Assembly (NCBI GenBank): GCA_943787535.1
Contig: CALSMU010000010.1
Location: forward strand, 62,001-126,000
Direction of reading: 5' to 3'
Source of the DNA: an uncultured Flavobacteriales bacterium
GTDB lineage: Bacteria; Bacteroidota; Bacteroidia; Flavobacteriales_D; Parvicellaceae
DNA length: 64,000 nt
Shown here in pieces: positions 37,771 through 47,530 of the stretch. The position numbers were made by a program, and so were the translations under genes. Numbering within the stretch: position 1 is the first letter of the stretch; every line of letters begins with the position of its first letter. Below the pieces are notes generated by a model. It did no database searches, had not been told where the DNA came from, and saw nothing but the letters and a program-made list of their open reading frames with translations.

Positions 37771-38433
37771 CTAATTATTTAAAATAATAACAGTCAAGCC
37801 TTTTTCAACTCGATTAAATAGGTTGATTACATCTTCATTTTTCATTCGCACACAGCCGTGCGAAGCCGGTTGTCCAATAAGACCTTCTTCGGCAGTTCCA
37901 TGGATATAAATGTGTCTTTCGTAAGAATCTAGTTCACCACCTTTGTTAATGCCATTTTCTAATCCTTCAAGTGTTAAAATTCGTGTGGTGATAGCGTCTT
38001 CTCCTGTTTTTATGGGGTTGGTTTGAATGCTGGCAATGTTTCCGGTATATTTCCTAGCTTTTAAAATTCCTCCAATAGGAACATCAGACCCAAATTTTCC
38101 TTTTATCTTGTGAAGTCCGATAGGTGTCATGTCACTACCGGCTTTTGTTCCAGCACCATGAGCAGAGGTAGACACCGGGTAAGATATTACGTGATTTCCA
38201 TTTAAGTATAAGTCTAATTCTTGTCTTTTGACTCCTACGTAGATAAAGTTTTCAAAACTATGGTCAGGGTATTTTATTGACAGGTATTCCAGTAAAAATT
38301 CATTGTTTTTTACAGGGGAATTTGTTCTTGGATTTGTGAAAAATGAAGCATTAATTAAGGACGAGGAGAAAAGTACAATGCTTAAATTAAAAAGGAACTT
38401 TTTGGATATTATGTCAAGTTTCAAAAATGTCAT
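37771..38433 (-). CDS. L,D-transpeptidase (YkuD/ErfK family)
   Basis: 220 residues with an N-terminal signal or anchor (about 12-30). The YkuD catalytic motif is HIYIHGTAEEGLIGQP then ASHGCVRM (about 171-194), with the histidine and cysteine of the active site, and DLYLNGNHVISYPVSTSAHG (about 73-92) is the family's substrate-side start. It forms 3-3 cross-links in peptidoglycan or attaches proteins to it. It is the second L,D-transpeptidase of the window, of a different subfamily from the one at 19293. Confidence 0.92.
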   Translation of the reverse strand: MTFLKLDIISKKFLFNLSIVLFSSSLINASFFTNPRTNSPVKNNEFLLEYLSIKYPDHSFENFIYVGVKRQELDLYLNGNHVISYPVSTSAHGAGTKAGSDMTPIGLHKIKGKFGSDVPIGGILKARKYTGNIASIQTNPIKTGEDAITTRILTLEGLENGINKGGELDSYERHIYIHGTAEEGLIGQPASHGCVRMKNEDVINLFNRVEKGLTVIILNN

Positions 38434-38541
38434 CTCATTTCGTTTAAGAATACGTAATTACGGTATTTTCTAAAATAGGTTATAAAATATAAGAGATACC
38501 TTTATGCATAGTAAATGGAAATTAGTAAAAGTAATTCTAAT

Positions 38542-40263
38542 TCAGAAGAAACTAATAAAACCAAAGTGAATTTTAGCGGACTTAATAATAAATGGGCTGC
38601 CTTTTTGACTCCCTAATGCATAGCTAATAGAGAATATTCCCGGTTTTGTGCTAAAATTTATTCCAACTCCTGTACCTATAGGGGTGTCTGTGATAAAGTT
38701 TCCTTTTACTCTATTCTCATACCAAGCTCCATCAATAAATATGAAAATATTGGAGTTTTGCTCTAAAAGAAACCTATATTCTATAGTTCCAATAGCAAAG
38801 CTTGAATTATAAATAGACTCTTCGTCAAAGCCTCTTAACCTTATATTTCCACCTATTCTAAATAATTCGTTAGTAAACATGTTTTCATTGAAAATGAACC
38901 CAGTTTTGGAGCCTAATTTAATTGTACTTCTTTTCTTTATTGGGATGTAAAAATCCAAATTTGATTGGATTCCAAATTGAGCGGTTTTTAAATTTATGTC
39001 CTCATAAACAACAGGGTTTAAGTTATTGTTTTTACGAATGGTTTTTGTTCCAGCTGAAAAGGATAAAAAAGCAGCATACCCTTTTGTTGGGTTGTATTTG
39101 TAATTTAATTTAATTGACTTCATTTCAATTCCATACGAACTATTGCTGATATCGGCAAATTCTGGAAGTGTTGTTACAAATTGAAACTGTTGTGTAGAAA
39201 GTAAATTTGAACTTTTGTTCTGGTAAAAAACAGTGAGTGTATTGTCGCTATTAAAAAAATACTGAACACCTATTTTCCCTTCAATATTTAAAAATGTTGT
39301 ATCTCTTTTATATAAAGAAAATTTTGTGTCAATTCCAAAAGATGAGTTGAGCAAAAAGGGGTAAGAAAAAGCCGTTTGGAGGTTTTGTGTCAGTGGCTGA
39401 AGTTTTCTCCAGTTTAATTGTATGGTTTCGCCTTTGTGCAATGCATTCAATAGCTTAATATTTACATCACCTGTTATGTTGATTTTCCCATCATCATCTG
39501 GTAATAAGCCTATAATTCCATTAAAGTTACTAGCAGGCTTGTTTTTTAAATAGACGTAGATATTGCATTTACTGTTTACAAATTCATATTCTGAGGGTTT
39601 AATAGCTTGTAGAAAAGGGCTTTCTTTTATTCGTGTCTCTATCTGGTTGATTATTTGTTGTTGGTAAATGTCATCTGGGTTAATTTGTAGAATATTGTAA
39701 ATCAACTTATTGGAATTTTGAGCTTCTCCTTTGACAAAAATAGTGTCAATTCTAATTAATGGTCCTTTATCAATTAATAATTTACTGCTCAGTTGGTTAT
39801 TGTTAAATGTTATACTATCCAATTTAATGCTGGCAAAAGGAAAGCCATTGTTTTCGTAATAGGTAAGTACTTTGTCAAATAACTTTGATAATTGTTGAGG
39901 GTTAAATGGTTTATTGGAAAATAATTTCTCTCTAAAACCTGAAGAGCCTAGCGCATCTTCATTTTCTGGGTTAAAGGTTAGCCTTGAGAAAGAATAGAAA
40001 TCTCCGGAATGAATGTAAATGTCCATTTTCCAAAGAGAATCATCTATAAAAACGCTGTCAATTCCTGCTGCCAAATATCCATTTTGGATCAGCGAGTTTT
40101 GTATTACTCTTAATTTCTGTTTATGGTTTTTTCTTGAGAGATGTGTGAAACTCTTATCTAAATCATAATTTTCTGGTAATCCATGAAAGTTATTCGACCA
40201 TGATTGTGCATATGCAATATTTGCGAATAGCAAAAGAATAGATATGTAGAGGTATTTTGGCAC
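38542..40263 (-). CDS. Omp85-type outer-membrane protein (BamA/TamA-like)
   Basis: 573 residues: signal peptide (about 1-19), an N-terminal part with POTRA-like repeats (about 45-235; ENNGFPFASIKLDSITFNNN, LIRIDTIFVKGEAQ), then a 16-strand-type barrel (about 245-573) with the late RIGGNIRLRGFDEESI, which corresponds to the conserved RGF/Y strand loop of the family, and an aromatic C-terminus (GFISFF). Such proteins insert or move proteins through the outer membrane. At 573 residues it is shorter than BamA (about 800), so it is closer to TamA-like proteins. Twelve bases downstream of ung on the same strand. Confidence 0.85.
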   Translation of the reverse strand: MPKYLYISILLLFANIAYAQSWSNNFHGLPENYDLDKSFTHLSRKNHKQKLRVIQNSLIQNGYLAAGIDSVFIDDSLWKMDIYIHSGDFYSFSRLTFNPENEDALGSSGFREKLFSNKPFNPQQLSKLFDKVLTYYENNGFPFASIKLDSITFNNNQLSSKLLIDKGPLIRIDTIFVKGEAQNSNKLIYNILQINPDDIYQQQIINQIETRIKESPFLQAIKPSEYEFVNSKCNIYVYLKNKPASNFNGIIGLLPDDDGKINITGDVNIKLLNALHKGETIQLNWRKLQPLTQNLQTAFSYPFLLNSSFGIDTKFSLYKRDTTFLNIEGKIGVQYFFNSDNTLTVFYQNKSSNLLSTQQFQFVTTLPEFADISNSSYGIEMKSIKLNYKYNPTKGYAAFLSFSAGTKTIRKNNNLNPVVYEDINLKTAQFGIQSNLDFYIPIKKRSTIKLGSKTGFIFNENMFTNELFRIGGNIRLRGFDEESIYNSSFAIGTIEYRFLLEQNSNIFIFIDGAWYENRVKGNFITDTPIGTGVGINFSTKPGIFSISYALGSQKGSPFIIKSAKIHFGFISFF

Positions 40264-40275
40264 TTTATTATAGCT

Positions 40276-40965
40276 TTATTCAATTCTCCAATCGATTGGC
40301 TCTTTGTTTAAACTAATTAATAGCTCATTTGTTTTACGGAAATGTCCATTTCCAAACCAATAACCTCTATTTGCGCTTAAAGGAGAGGGGTGACCTGAAG
40401 TTAGTATGTGGTGATGTTCTCTATTGATAAATTTAATTTTCTTTTTTGCAAAACCTCCCCAAAGTAAAAATATTAGATCCTTCTTCTGAAAAGACAATTG
40501 TTTAATGATTTCATCCGTAAATATATGCCATCCAAAGTCAATATGAGAATTTGGTTCGTCTTTTCGCACGGTTAATGAAGCGTTTAATAATAATACGCCT
40601 TGTTTGGCCCATCTTTCTAGGTTACCACTTTTTGGGTAGGGTATTTTAAGGTCATTTTGGATTTCTTTAAAAATATTTTGCAATGAAGGAGGGTGATTTA
40701 TGTTGTCTGAAACAGAAAAGCATAAACCATTGGCTTGACCCTTTCCATGATATGGGTCTTGGCCAATAATTATTACTTTAACATTATTAAAGGGCGTCAA
40801 GTTAAGTGCTGCAAAAATATCTTTTTCTGGGGGGAATATGGTAGAGGTTTTCGTCTCAATAATTAAAGTTGACTGTAGCGCTGTGAAATATTCTTTGTCA
40901 AATTCTGAGGCTAACGCATGCTTCCATCCTTTCTCGATTCCATTTATTACATTATTCATGTTCAT
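40276..40965 (-). CDS. ung: Uracil-DNA glycosylase (family 1)
   Basis: About 229 residues from the ATG at 40965 (another at 40959 is equally possible); the longer open frame adds an unlikely 19-residue extension. The catalytic water-activating loop is IIGQDPYHGKGQANGLCFSV (about 65-84), the uracil pocket includes LLNASLTV, and the DNA-intercalating loop is SGHPSPLSANRGYWFGNGHF (about 191-210), with the catalytic His. It removes uracil from DNA to start base-excision repair. Confidence 0.95.
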   Translation of the reverse strand: MNMNNVINGIEKGWKHALASEFDKEYFTALQSTLIIETKTSTIFPPEKDIFAALNLTPFNNVKVIIIGQDPYHGKGQANGLCFSVSDNINHPPSLQNIFKEIQNDLKIPYPKSGNLERWAKQGVLLLNASLTVRKDEPNSHIDFGWHIFTDEIIKQLSFQKKDLIFLLWGGFAKKKIKFINREHHHILTSGHPSPLSANRGYWFGNGHFRKTNELLISLNKEPIDWRIE

Positions 40966-41065
40966 AACTTTGGTGTTTTGTTCTTTGTAAAAGTGGATAT
41001 TATTTTTAATATTTGCGGTCAAAACCTATCGGAAAGTCAAAACAAATAAAAGTCTAATAATTTTA

Positions 41066-41233
41066 ATGAAAGTATTTAAAAACCTAGTCGCTATTGTGGG
41101 AATAACATTCTGTTTGGTGTCATGCTCTCAGCATACCACTTGTGCTGCTTATGGTGCAAGTAAGTATCAAATTAATGAGAACCAAAATGAAATAAATGTC
41201 CAGTCTTCAGAGAAAAATGCAGAGTGGATGTAA
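41066..41233 (+). CDS. Very small lipoprotein
   Basis: 55 residues starting MKVFKNLVAIVGITFCLVSC: a lipoprotein signal with lipid cysteine at residue 20. The mature part of 36 residues starts SQHTTCAAYGASKY. The neighbour at 41294 has the same signal followed by HTRCAAYALNEY, so the two are related. Family and function unknown. It is divergent from ung with about 100 bases between. Confidence 0.65.
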   Translation: MKVFKNLVAIVGITFCLVSCSQHTTCAAYGASKYQINENQNEINVQSSEKNAEWM

Positions 41234-41293
41234 TTTATTGAAACTTTATTTAGTTATTTGCGTAGATGTTTCACATCACTTAAAAATTCAAAA

Positions 41294-41476
41294 ATGAAAA
41301 GTATTAAATTAATCGTTCTTTTTGCTGTAATATCTTTTGGGTTTGGATCTTGTTCGATGGGCGGGGGTCATACAAGATGTGCTGCCTATGCTCTTAATGA
41401 ATACGAGAACGAGTGTTTAGAGGATGTCATGGAGATTGAGTCCAAAGAATATCGAGAAACCGAATTAGTTTATTAA
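41294..41476 (+). CDS. Very small lipoprotein, related to the previous one
   Basis: 60 residues from the ATG at 41294. The signal LIVLFAVISFGFGSC puts the lipid cysteine at residue 20; the mature part contains TRCAAYALNEYE and is acidic at the end. The shared C-A-A-Y after a short lipoprotein signal links it to 41066-41233. Followed by a good terminator. Function unknown. Confidence 0.7.
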   Translation: MKSIKLIVLFAVISFGFGSCSMGGGHTRCAAYALNEYENECLEDVMEIESKEYRETELVY

Positions 41477-41503
41477 AGATTATAAACCAATAGAATATTG
41501 TTT

Positions 41504-41533
41504 AAGCTCAACCAAAGGTTGAGCTTTTTTTTT
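41504..41533 (+). terminator. Rho-independent terminator
   Basis: AAGCTCAACC and GGTTGAGCTT pair in a 10-bp stem with an AAA loop, followed by a run of T. Ends the small lipoprotein transcript. Confidence 0.9.
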
Positions 41534-41584
41534 GTTTAGGTAAATTGATTCAGGTTTCGTTTCGTTTTAATGCTTTTAAGTATG

Positions 41585-41592
41585 TACTTTTG
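41585..41592 (+). promoter_or_regulatory. Putative -7 box of the 41607 gene and lipA
   Basis: TACTTTTG matches TAnnTTTG and lies 15 bases before the ATG at 41607, so the leader would be very short. Confidence 0.4.
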
Positions 41593-41606
41593 TTTTAATC
41601 TAAGGA

Positions 41607-42344
41607 ATGCGTAAATTAAGATATATATATGGGTTGCTGTTGTTTATTTTGGTGACGAAAGTTTCGGCGCAATTACCAGCTGAACAAAATAACAAAGCGG
41701 GCTTTCGGAAATCTGCTTCTGGAGGCTTTATAATGCATACGCAAGGGTTAGGCCTTAACGTATATTTTTCTAAATTTAAAACGGCTGACACAAAAAAACT
41801 CTTTGCTTTCGATATTGTTTCGATGAAGCACTCCAAAGAGGTAAAGTCGTTTGGAGTAATTGATGAAAACGCAAAAGGGTTTGTTTATGGTAAATTGAAT
41901 TCATTGTATATTTTGAGGCTTGGTTTTGGGAGAAAAAAAATTCTATATGAAAAATTAAGAGAGCAGGCAGTTGAAATAAGTTGTGTTTGGATAGCTGGTC
42001 CTTCAATTGGAATGGCTAAGCCATATTATTTGGAGGTGTTTAATACAGTTGGTGAAATTGTTCAAGTAGAACGATATGATCCTGAAAAACATAATTTATC
42101 AAATATTTTTGGTCGTGGTCCAGCAGCAAGAGGTGTTTCCGAAATAAAATTTTACCCGGGCGCCTTTTTAAAGATGGGAGTTAATTTTGAATACTCAGGC
42201 TACAGGAGCAGTATTAAAGCAATTGAGGTTGGAGGAGTGTTGGATGCATATCCTCAAAAAATTCCGATTATGACAAACAGTAAAAATAATTTTTTGTATC
42301 CCTCGCTTTATATAAATTTGCTCTTTGGACAGAAATATTTCTAA
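41607..42344 (+). CDS. Hypothetical envelope protein (barrel-like) upstream of lipA
   Basis: 245 residues with a signal peptide (about 1-22) and strand-rich composition ending in [15 protein letters not shown], which looks like an outer-membrane barrel terminus. Stretches such as [11 protein letters not shown] and [16 protein letters not shown] fit barrel strands. No known domain recognised. It ends 10 bases before lipA on the same strand, so the two are probably co-transcribed. Confidence 0.7.
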   Translation: MRKLRYIYGLLLFILVTKVSAQLPAEQNNKAGFRKSASGGFIMHTQGLGLNVYFSKFKTADTKKLFAFDIVSMKHSKEVKSFGVIDENAKGFVYGKLNSLYILRLGFGRKKILYEKLREQAVEISCVWIAGPSIGMAKPYYLEVFNTVGEIVQVERYDPEKHNLSNIFGRGPAARGVSEIKFYPGAFLKMGVNFEYSGYRSSIKAIEVGGVLDAYPQKIPIMTNSKNNFLYPSLYINLLFGQKYF

Positions 42345-42354
42345 TTTGATTACG

Positions 42355-43230
42355 ATGGCAGAATTGAAAGAAAAACAACCGAAAAATGAAAGGGTGAAAA
42401 AGCCGAAATGGCTTCGAGTGAAACTTCCTACAGGGAAAGAATACAGAGAGGTTCGTGATGTTGTTTCTGAACATAAATTGCATACTATTTGTGAAAGTGG
42501 AAATTGCCCAAATATGGGAGAGTGTTGGGGTGCAGGTACAGCAACGTTCATGATTCTAGGAAATGTTTGTACAAGATCTTGTGGTTTCTGTGCGGTATCA
42601 ACAGGCAAACCTGCTGAAGCTGATATATTTGAACCAAGAAGAGTTGCTGAGTCCATTAAATTAATGAAAGTTAAACATGCCGTTATAACATCTGTTGATA
42701 GAGATGATTTGCAAGATGGTGGCTCTATAATATGGGAAGCAACAGTTAGAGCCGTTCGAAAACATTCGCCTGGAACTACTTTAGAAACACTGATTCCTGA
42801 TTTCGGAGGTAAGTGGGTAAATTTGCAGCGCATAATTGATGTTGCCCCAGAAATTGTTTCGCATAATTTGGAAACGGTTAGAAGGTTAACAAAAGAAGTG
42901 CGGATACAGGCAAAATACAATAGAAGTCTTGAGGTTTTACGAAGGCTGAAAGAAGGAGGTATGCGAACCAAATCGGGAATCATGTTAGGTTTAGGAGAAA
43001 CTGATGAGGAGGTTATTGAAGCAATGGATGACTTAAGAAGTGTCGGAGTAGATGTTTTGACTTTAGGTCAATATTTGCAACCTACAACTAAACATATAGC
43101 AGTCGATAAGTTCATTACACCCAATAAATTTGCAGAATATAAGCACATTGGTCTTGAAAAAGGGTTTCGTTTTGTCGAAAGTTCGCCACTTGTTCGCTCA
43201 TCCTACCATGCCGAAAAACACTTGTTTTAA
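42355..43230 (+). CDS. lipA: Lipoyl synthase
   Basis: 291 residues from the ATG at 42355 ([20 protein letters not shown]). Radical SAM enzyme that inserts two sulfurs into the octanoyl chain on lipoyl domains. Both iron-sulfur clusters are readable: the auxiliary one in [12 protein letters not shown] (about 46-57) and the radical SAM CxxxCxxC in CTRSCGFC (about 72-79). The C-terminal [14 protein letters not shown] (about 276-289) is the RSSYHA signature whose serine binds the auxiliary cluster. Confidence 0.97.
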   Translation: MAELKEKQPKNERVKKPKWLRVKLPTGKEYREVRDVVSEHKLHTICESGNCPNMGECWGAGTATFMILGNVCTRSCGFCAVSTGKPAEADIFEPRRVAESIKLMKVKHAVITSVDRDDLQDGGSIIWEATVRAVRKHSPGTTLETLIPDFGGKWVNLQRIIDVAPEIVSHNLETVRRLTKEVRIQAKYNRSLEVLRRLKEGGMRTKSGIMLGLGETDEEVIEAMDDLRSVGVDVLTLGQYLQPTTKHIAVDKFITPNKFAEYKHIGLEKGFRFVESSPLVRSSYHAEKHLF

Positions 43231-43317
43231 AGTATGTTGAGGTTGCCTTAGGGTACCGCTCAAAAAATAATATCTACCTTTCGCTCAATAAGTGGTAGAA
43301 AAGTATAAAACTTTCGT

Positions 43318-43325
43318 TAAATTTG
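43318..43325 (+). promoter_or_regulatory. Putative -7 box of the T9SS cargo gene
   Basis: TAAATTTG fits TAnnTTTG and lies 43 bases before the start codon at 43368. No -33 element was recognised. Confidence 0.4.
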
Positions 43326-43367
43326 TACATCACAAAACAAGATTCAAGTTAAAATAGAATTGATTTT

Positions 43368-46300
43368 ATGAAAAAAACAAAATTATTTTTAGGAACAATA
43401 GCTGTTGCAGTTGCTGCAGGAGCCTTATACGTTAGTAATAATGTTGAAACGATTTCAGAGAGATCTTACTCTACGGTAGAACTTGCAAGCGAAAGAACGA
43501 AGAAACAAAGTTGGACTCAATCCAATGAGTATTTAAACTCGCTGTATGTTAATCCTTTGACCGGGAAGGTGGAGCCAAGTGACTATGAGGCTGCTTATCA
43601 ACAAGCTTTAAGCATGAACAATCAGAAAGCTGCCACCTTTACATTTGGAGAGGATGGTCCAGATAACATTGGAGGTCGAACGAGAGCAATTATTGTTGAT
43701 CCCAATAACGACTTTATTGTTTATGCAGGATCTGTGGATGGCGGTGTATATAAGTCTGTAAATGGTGGAAATAACTGGAATCGATTGACTTCTTGGGATG
43801 ACAATACTTTAACAGGTAATTTGTCTATCGGAACTATGTCAATCTCTTCAATGTGTATGACTCCAAGTGGAACCTTATATGTAGGGACCGGAGGTAAAAA
43901 TTTATTGGGTGAAGGAAGCCTAGATTTTGAAAGTTCAGGAATGCAAGATGGAAATGGAATTTGGTACAGTACTGATGGCGGTGCAACTTGGATTCAATTA
44001 TCAGGAACGCAGAATGATGAAATTTCTAGAGTTGCTGCCGATTTATCTCAAAGTGATGTTATCTATTTTGTTGGGGATAATTTGGGAATGAATAGATCTG
44101 TAAATAAAACTGTAGAGAATTTAAATAGCGATATTACGGCTAATACAGATTTGGTAAAGGTTGTTGTTTCTGCTGATGGAAATGTAGTTGTAGCTTCAGG
44201 TGCTGCTGGTACTACTAGATTGTATGTTTCCACAGATGGGGGCGCATCGTTCTTTAATTGCATTGGAAATGGTACTGTGGCATCTCCAATTTCAAATGGA
44301 GGAAACAGGAAAGAATGTGCTGTTTCTTATGAAAAAAATTCTGCGGGATACTACAACCTGTTTATGGCTGAAGAGTCGGGAGGACAAATCAGAGGAGTTT
44401 GGTACTCCGAAGATCATGGGCAAAATTGGTACAAAATTGCGCCAGCGTCAACTTTTGGGTGGACACCTTGTATATCTGCTAATGGACAATGTTACTATGA
44501 TATGGTAATTGATGGAGTCCCAGGTCATCCGGATCACTGTATTTTTGGTGGTATAGATTTATATAGATGGGAAAAAACGGAAGGCACTGCGGCATCAGAT
44601 GCCGATGGCCAGTGGGAGCAAATTTCTTTGTGGAACGCAAATCAAAATAGCCCGATATATGTGCATGCAGATAATCATCACCTTACTTGGGACTCTAACG
44701 GAGCTTTGTATATCGGAAACGATGGAGGAATGTCTAAGTCTTTTACTAACTCAACTTCTCTCTTTACAGTTATAAACAAAGGATACAATGCTACTCAATT
44801 TTACGGTATTGGTTTTGGCCCAAATGGAGAAACTATCGGAGGTTCTCAAGATAATGGCACAGCTTATAATGATCATACGAGTGCAAGTGGGAAATCTTAT
44901 GCTAAAGTAAATGGAGGGGATGGTTTTGAATCTGAAATATCATTTATGGGCAATGGAGAAGTTATATACTCTACTATTTACGGTGGAGCTTTATACAGAA
45001 GTTCTGATAAAGGGTTAAATTGGCAAACCGCCGATGCTCCTGCAGCTGGTTCAGGGTTTTATAACGCTATTCGCTTATTTGAAGATGATAACGATTTAGA
45101 TTCGAAAGATTCCATTCAATTTATACCAGATTCATCCATGTCGATAGGAGATGTTGTTGAGTACAATAGCGAAACTTTGAACTTACCACTTACTTACACA
45201 TTAACACAAGATTTAACAGTATTTTGGGATACGGTTATACCGGCAACTGATTCTGTTTTGCCAAATTTTGATACAATTCCAGGTGGTGTACCTTATTTGT
45301 ATAATCCAATTGCACAAGATACTATTAACTTAGTAGACCCTAAGCAATCTTTGTTCGCTACGATGGGTGATCAGGTCTATATAACACGAGAAATGGTAAG
45401 GTTTAGCTCTTCATTGGTAAATAATAACCCTGGAGATCAGCCATGGTGGAAAACAGGAATTGGAGGAGCTCATTCTTATGAGTTCTCTAAAGATGGAGAT
45501 GTTTTATGGATTGGAACTACTAATGGTATTTTACATAGAGTATCAGGATTGGATAGCGCTTATTCCTCGACAGCAGGTGATATAGATTATCGACCGGAAA
45601 CAGGCGATACAATTATTAACCTTTCAACAGGCGATACAATTTTGGGAGGTTTTGAAACATTGGATTGGAGTGCAGAAAACTATCGTTATGGAAATTTTGA
45701 TGATAGTTCTGCTGTTACCTATAAGCTATGGACGACTTCGTTTACCATCGGTCAAATAATTACTGATATCTCCACAGATCCATTGGATTTTGATAGGGTG
45801 TTGGTAACATCAGGAACCTCTGCAGGTACAATCAAGCTATGTACAAATGCTTCTACGACTACTTCTGCAGGTGATTTTAATGATGTAAGCGGTAATTTGC
45901 CAAATTATGCTATGTTTGGTTGTGAGTTTATCATGAATCCTAATGGAGATGATATTTGGATGGTAGGAACGGAGTTTGGTGCTTATTCTTCTGATAATGG
46001 GGGTACTTCATGGTCTTCTCACACAGCTGAAACCGGTATTGTGCCAGTTTTCGATGTGCGTCAGCAATGGAGAGATTTTAATCAAGGTGTTAAAAACCCT
46101 TATGAAGTGTTCTTAGGAACATTTGGAAGAGGTATATGGACTTCAGATTCTTATGTTGGTTCCGGAGAGCATCAAGTAATAGATGATGTGGAAGATATTT
46201 CAGGAATTAGTATTTATCCTAACCCGCTTTCTTCGGAAGGAAATGTGTCTTTTGAATTAGGTAGTAGGTCTAATGTTGAGTTTAAAGTATATGATTTACA

Positions 46301-46451
46301 AGGTAAAATTATTAATCAAGTAGTTTGGAGTAATATGAATTCTGGTAAACACAACATGAGTTTTAATGTGGATAAATTACCTTCGGGAACTTATTTAGCA
46401 ACTCTTAAGTCCGGCACTTCAACTGAAGTAACTAAGTTTATTAAATTTTAA
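43368..46451 (+). CDS. Large secreted BNR/sortilin-like propeller protein with T9SS sorting domain
   Basis: 1027 residues. After a signal segment (about 4-22), several Asp-box (BNR) repeats of the form S-x-D-x-G-x-x-W are visible: KSVNGGNNWNRL (about 125), YSTDGGATWIQL (about 205), YSEDHGQNWYKI (about 345), RSSDKGLNWQTA and SSDNGGTSWSSH (about 875). These build propeller blades like those of sortilin/VPS10 and sialidases. The C-terminal part, ISIYPNPLSSEGNVSFELG to TYLATLKSGTSTEVTKFIKF (about 945-1027), is the type A T9SS sorting domain, so the protein is exported by the type IX system and attached or released at the surface. Enzymatic activity is not evident. Confidence 0.9.
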   Translation: MKKTKLFLGTIAVAVAAGALYVSNNVETISERSYSTVELASERTKKQSWTQSNEYLNSLYVNPLTGKVEPSDYEAAYQQALSMNNQKAATFTFGEDGPDNIGGRTRAIIVDPNNDFIVYAGSVDGGVYKSVNGGNNWNRLTSWDDNTLTGNLSIGTMSISSMCMTPSGTLYVGTGGKNLLGEGSLDFESSGMQDGNGIWYSTDGGATWIQLSGTQNDEISRVAADLSQSDVIYFVGDNLGMNRSVNKTVENLNSDITANTDLVKVVVSADGNVVVASGAAGTTRLYVSTDGGASFFNCIGNGTVASPISNGGNRKECAVSYEKNSAGYYNLFMAEESGGQIRGVWYSEDHGQNWYKIAPASTFGWTPCISANGQCYYDMVIDGVPGHPDHCIFGGIDLYRWEKTEGTAASDADGQWEQISLWNANQNSPIYVHADNHHLTWDSNGALYIGNDGGMSKSFTNSTSLFTVINKGYNATQFYGIGFGPNGETIGGSQDNGTAYNDHTSASGKSYAKVNGGDGFESEISFMGNGEVIYSTIYGGALYRSSDKGLNWQTADAPAAGSGFYNAIRLFEDDNDLDSKDSIQFIPDSSMSIGDVVEYNSETLNLPLTYTLTQDLTVFWDTVIPATDSVLPNFDTIPGGVPYLYNPIAQDTINLVDPKQSLFATMGDQVYITREMVRFSSSLVNNNPGDQPWWKTGIGGAHSYEFSKDGDVLWIGTTNGILHRVSGLDSAYSSTAGDIDYRPETGDTIINLSTGDTILGGFETLDWSAENYRYGNFDDSSAVTYKLWTTSFTIGQIITDISTDPLDFDRVLVTSGTSAGTIKLCTNASTTTSAGDFNDVSGNLPNYAMFGCEFIMNPNGDDIWMVGTEFGAYSSDNGGTSWSSHTAETGIVPVFDVRQQWRDFNQGVKNPYEVFLGTFGRGIWTSDSYVGSGEHQVIDDVEDISGISIYPNPLSSEGNVSFELGSRSNVEFKVYDLQGKIINQVVWSNMNSGKHNMSFNVDKLPSGTYLATLKSGTSTEVTKFIKF

Positions 46452-46470
46452 ACAAAAATAAAAACGGTAT

Positions 46471-46508
46471 AAGCCTCAACTCGTTTATCGAGTTGAGGCT
46501 TTTTTTTT
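46471..46508 (+). terminator. Rho-independent terminator after the T9SS cargo gene
   Basis: AAGCCTCAACTCG and CGAGTTGAGGCTT form a 13-bp perfect stem with a TTTAT loop, followed by at least eight T. Confidence 0.92.
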
Positions 46509-46531
46509 ACCTTTAAGTAAATAAATGAATT

Positions 46532-47530
46532 ATGGGAAAGATTAGAGTAGCCATTAATGGATTTGGAAGAATAGGGAGGGTTTTTACACGTGCAATTCAA
46601 TGTAATGACAATATTGAGTTGGTAGCGATTAATGATTTATCTGATACTGCAACTCTAGCACATTTATTAAAATTTGATTCTGTACATAGAGGGTTTAATG
46701 GAACGGTAGTGGCAGGGGATAATGAAATTGTCATTAATGAGAAGGGAGTGAAAGTTTTCAATGAAAGAGATCCAGAAAATTTACCTTGGTCATCATTAGA
46801 TATTGATGTAGTTGTTGAAGCTACTGGTATTTTTCGAACAAGAGCATTAGCATCGAAACATATTAAAGCTGGGGCGAACAAAGTAATTTTATCGGCACCG
46901 GCAAAAGAAGATGGTATAAGAACCGTGGTAATGGGTATCAATGATTATTTAATCGATGGAACGGAGCAGATAATAAGCAATGCTTCCTGTACGACAAATT
47001 GTGCAGCCCCGATGGTAAAAATAATTGATGAGTTGTGTGGAATTCAAAATGGATATATTACGACTATTCACTCATATACTGGCGATCAACGCTTGCACGA
47101 TGCTCCTCATTCGGATTTGCGCAGGGCAAGAGCAGCTGCTGAGTCCATTGTTCCAACTACAACCGGAGCTGCAAAAGCAATAACTAAGATTTTCCCTCAC
47201 TTACACGGTCATATGGGGGGAGTAGGTATTCGTGTTCCTGTTCCCGATGGTTCGTTAACAGATATTACTTGTATGGTTGATAATCCTGTATCGGCAGAGG
47301 AATTGAATAACGTATTTAAAGAATACGCAGAAGGTTCTTTAAAAGGGATAATCGAGTACATTGAAGATCCTATTGTATCTACAGATATAATAGGGAATAC
47401 ACATTCGGTTATTTACGATTCGAAATTGACTTCTATAATTGGAAACATGATAAAAGTTGTCGGTTGGTATGACAATGAAGCGGGGTATTCTAATCGAATC
47501 GTGGATTTAATCGAAAGGATAGAAAGCTAG
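46532..47530 (+). CDS. gap: Type I glyceraldehyde-3-phosphate dehydrogenase
   Basis: 332 residues. Phosphorylating, NAD-dependent step of glycolysis. The N-terminal Rossmann start is VAINGFGRIGRVFTRAI (about 5-21), the catalytic cysteine lies in SNASCTTNCAAP (about 149-160), and the late WYDNEAGYSNRIVDL (about 312-326) is the type I signature. Its last four bases overlap the end of the converging lpxH gene. Confidence 0.96.
   Translation: MGKIRVAINGFGRIGRVFTRAIQCNDNIELVAINDLSDTATLAHLLKFDSVHRGFNGTVVAGDNEIVINEKGVKVFNERDPENLPWSSLDIDVVVEATGIFRTRALASKHIKAGANKVILSAPAKEDGIRTVVMGINDYLIDGTEQIISNASCTTNCAAPMVKIIDELCGIQNGYITTIHSYTGDQRLHDAPHSDLRRARAAAESIVPTTTGAAKAITKIFPHLHGHMGGVGIRVPVPDGSLTDITCMVDNPVSAEELNNVFKEYAEGSLKGIIEYIEDPIVSTDIIGNTHSVIYDSKLTSIIGNMIKVVGWYDNEAGYSNRIVDLIERIES

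Noticed and set aside
42195..42983. 262-codon antisense frame over lipA
   Set aside because: Shadow of lipA; no family resemblance and no promoter.
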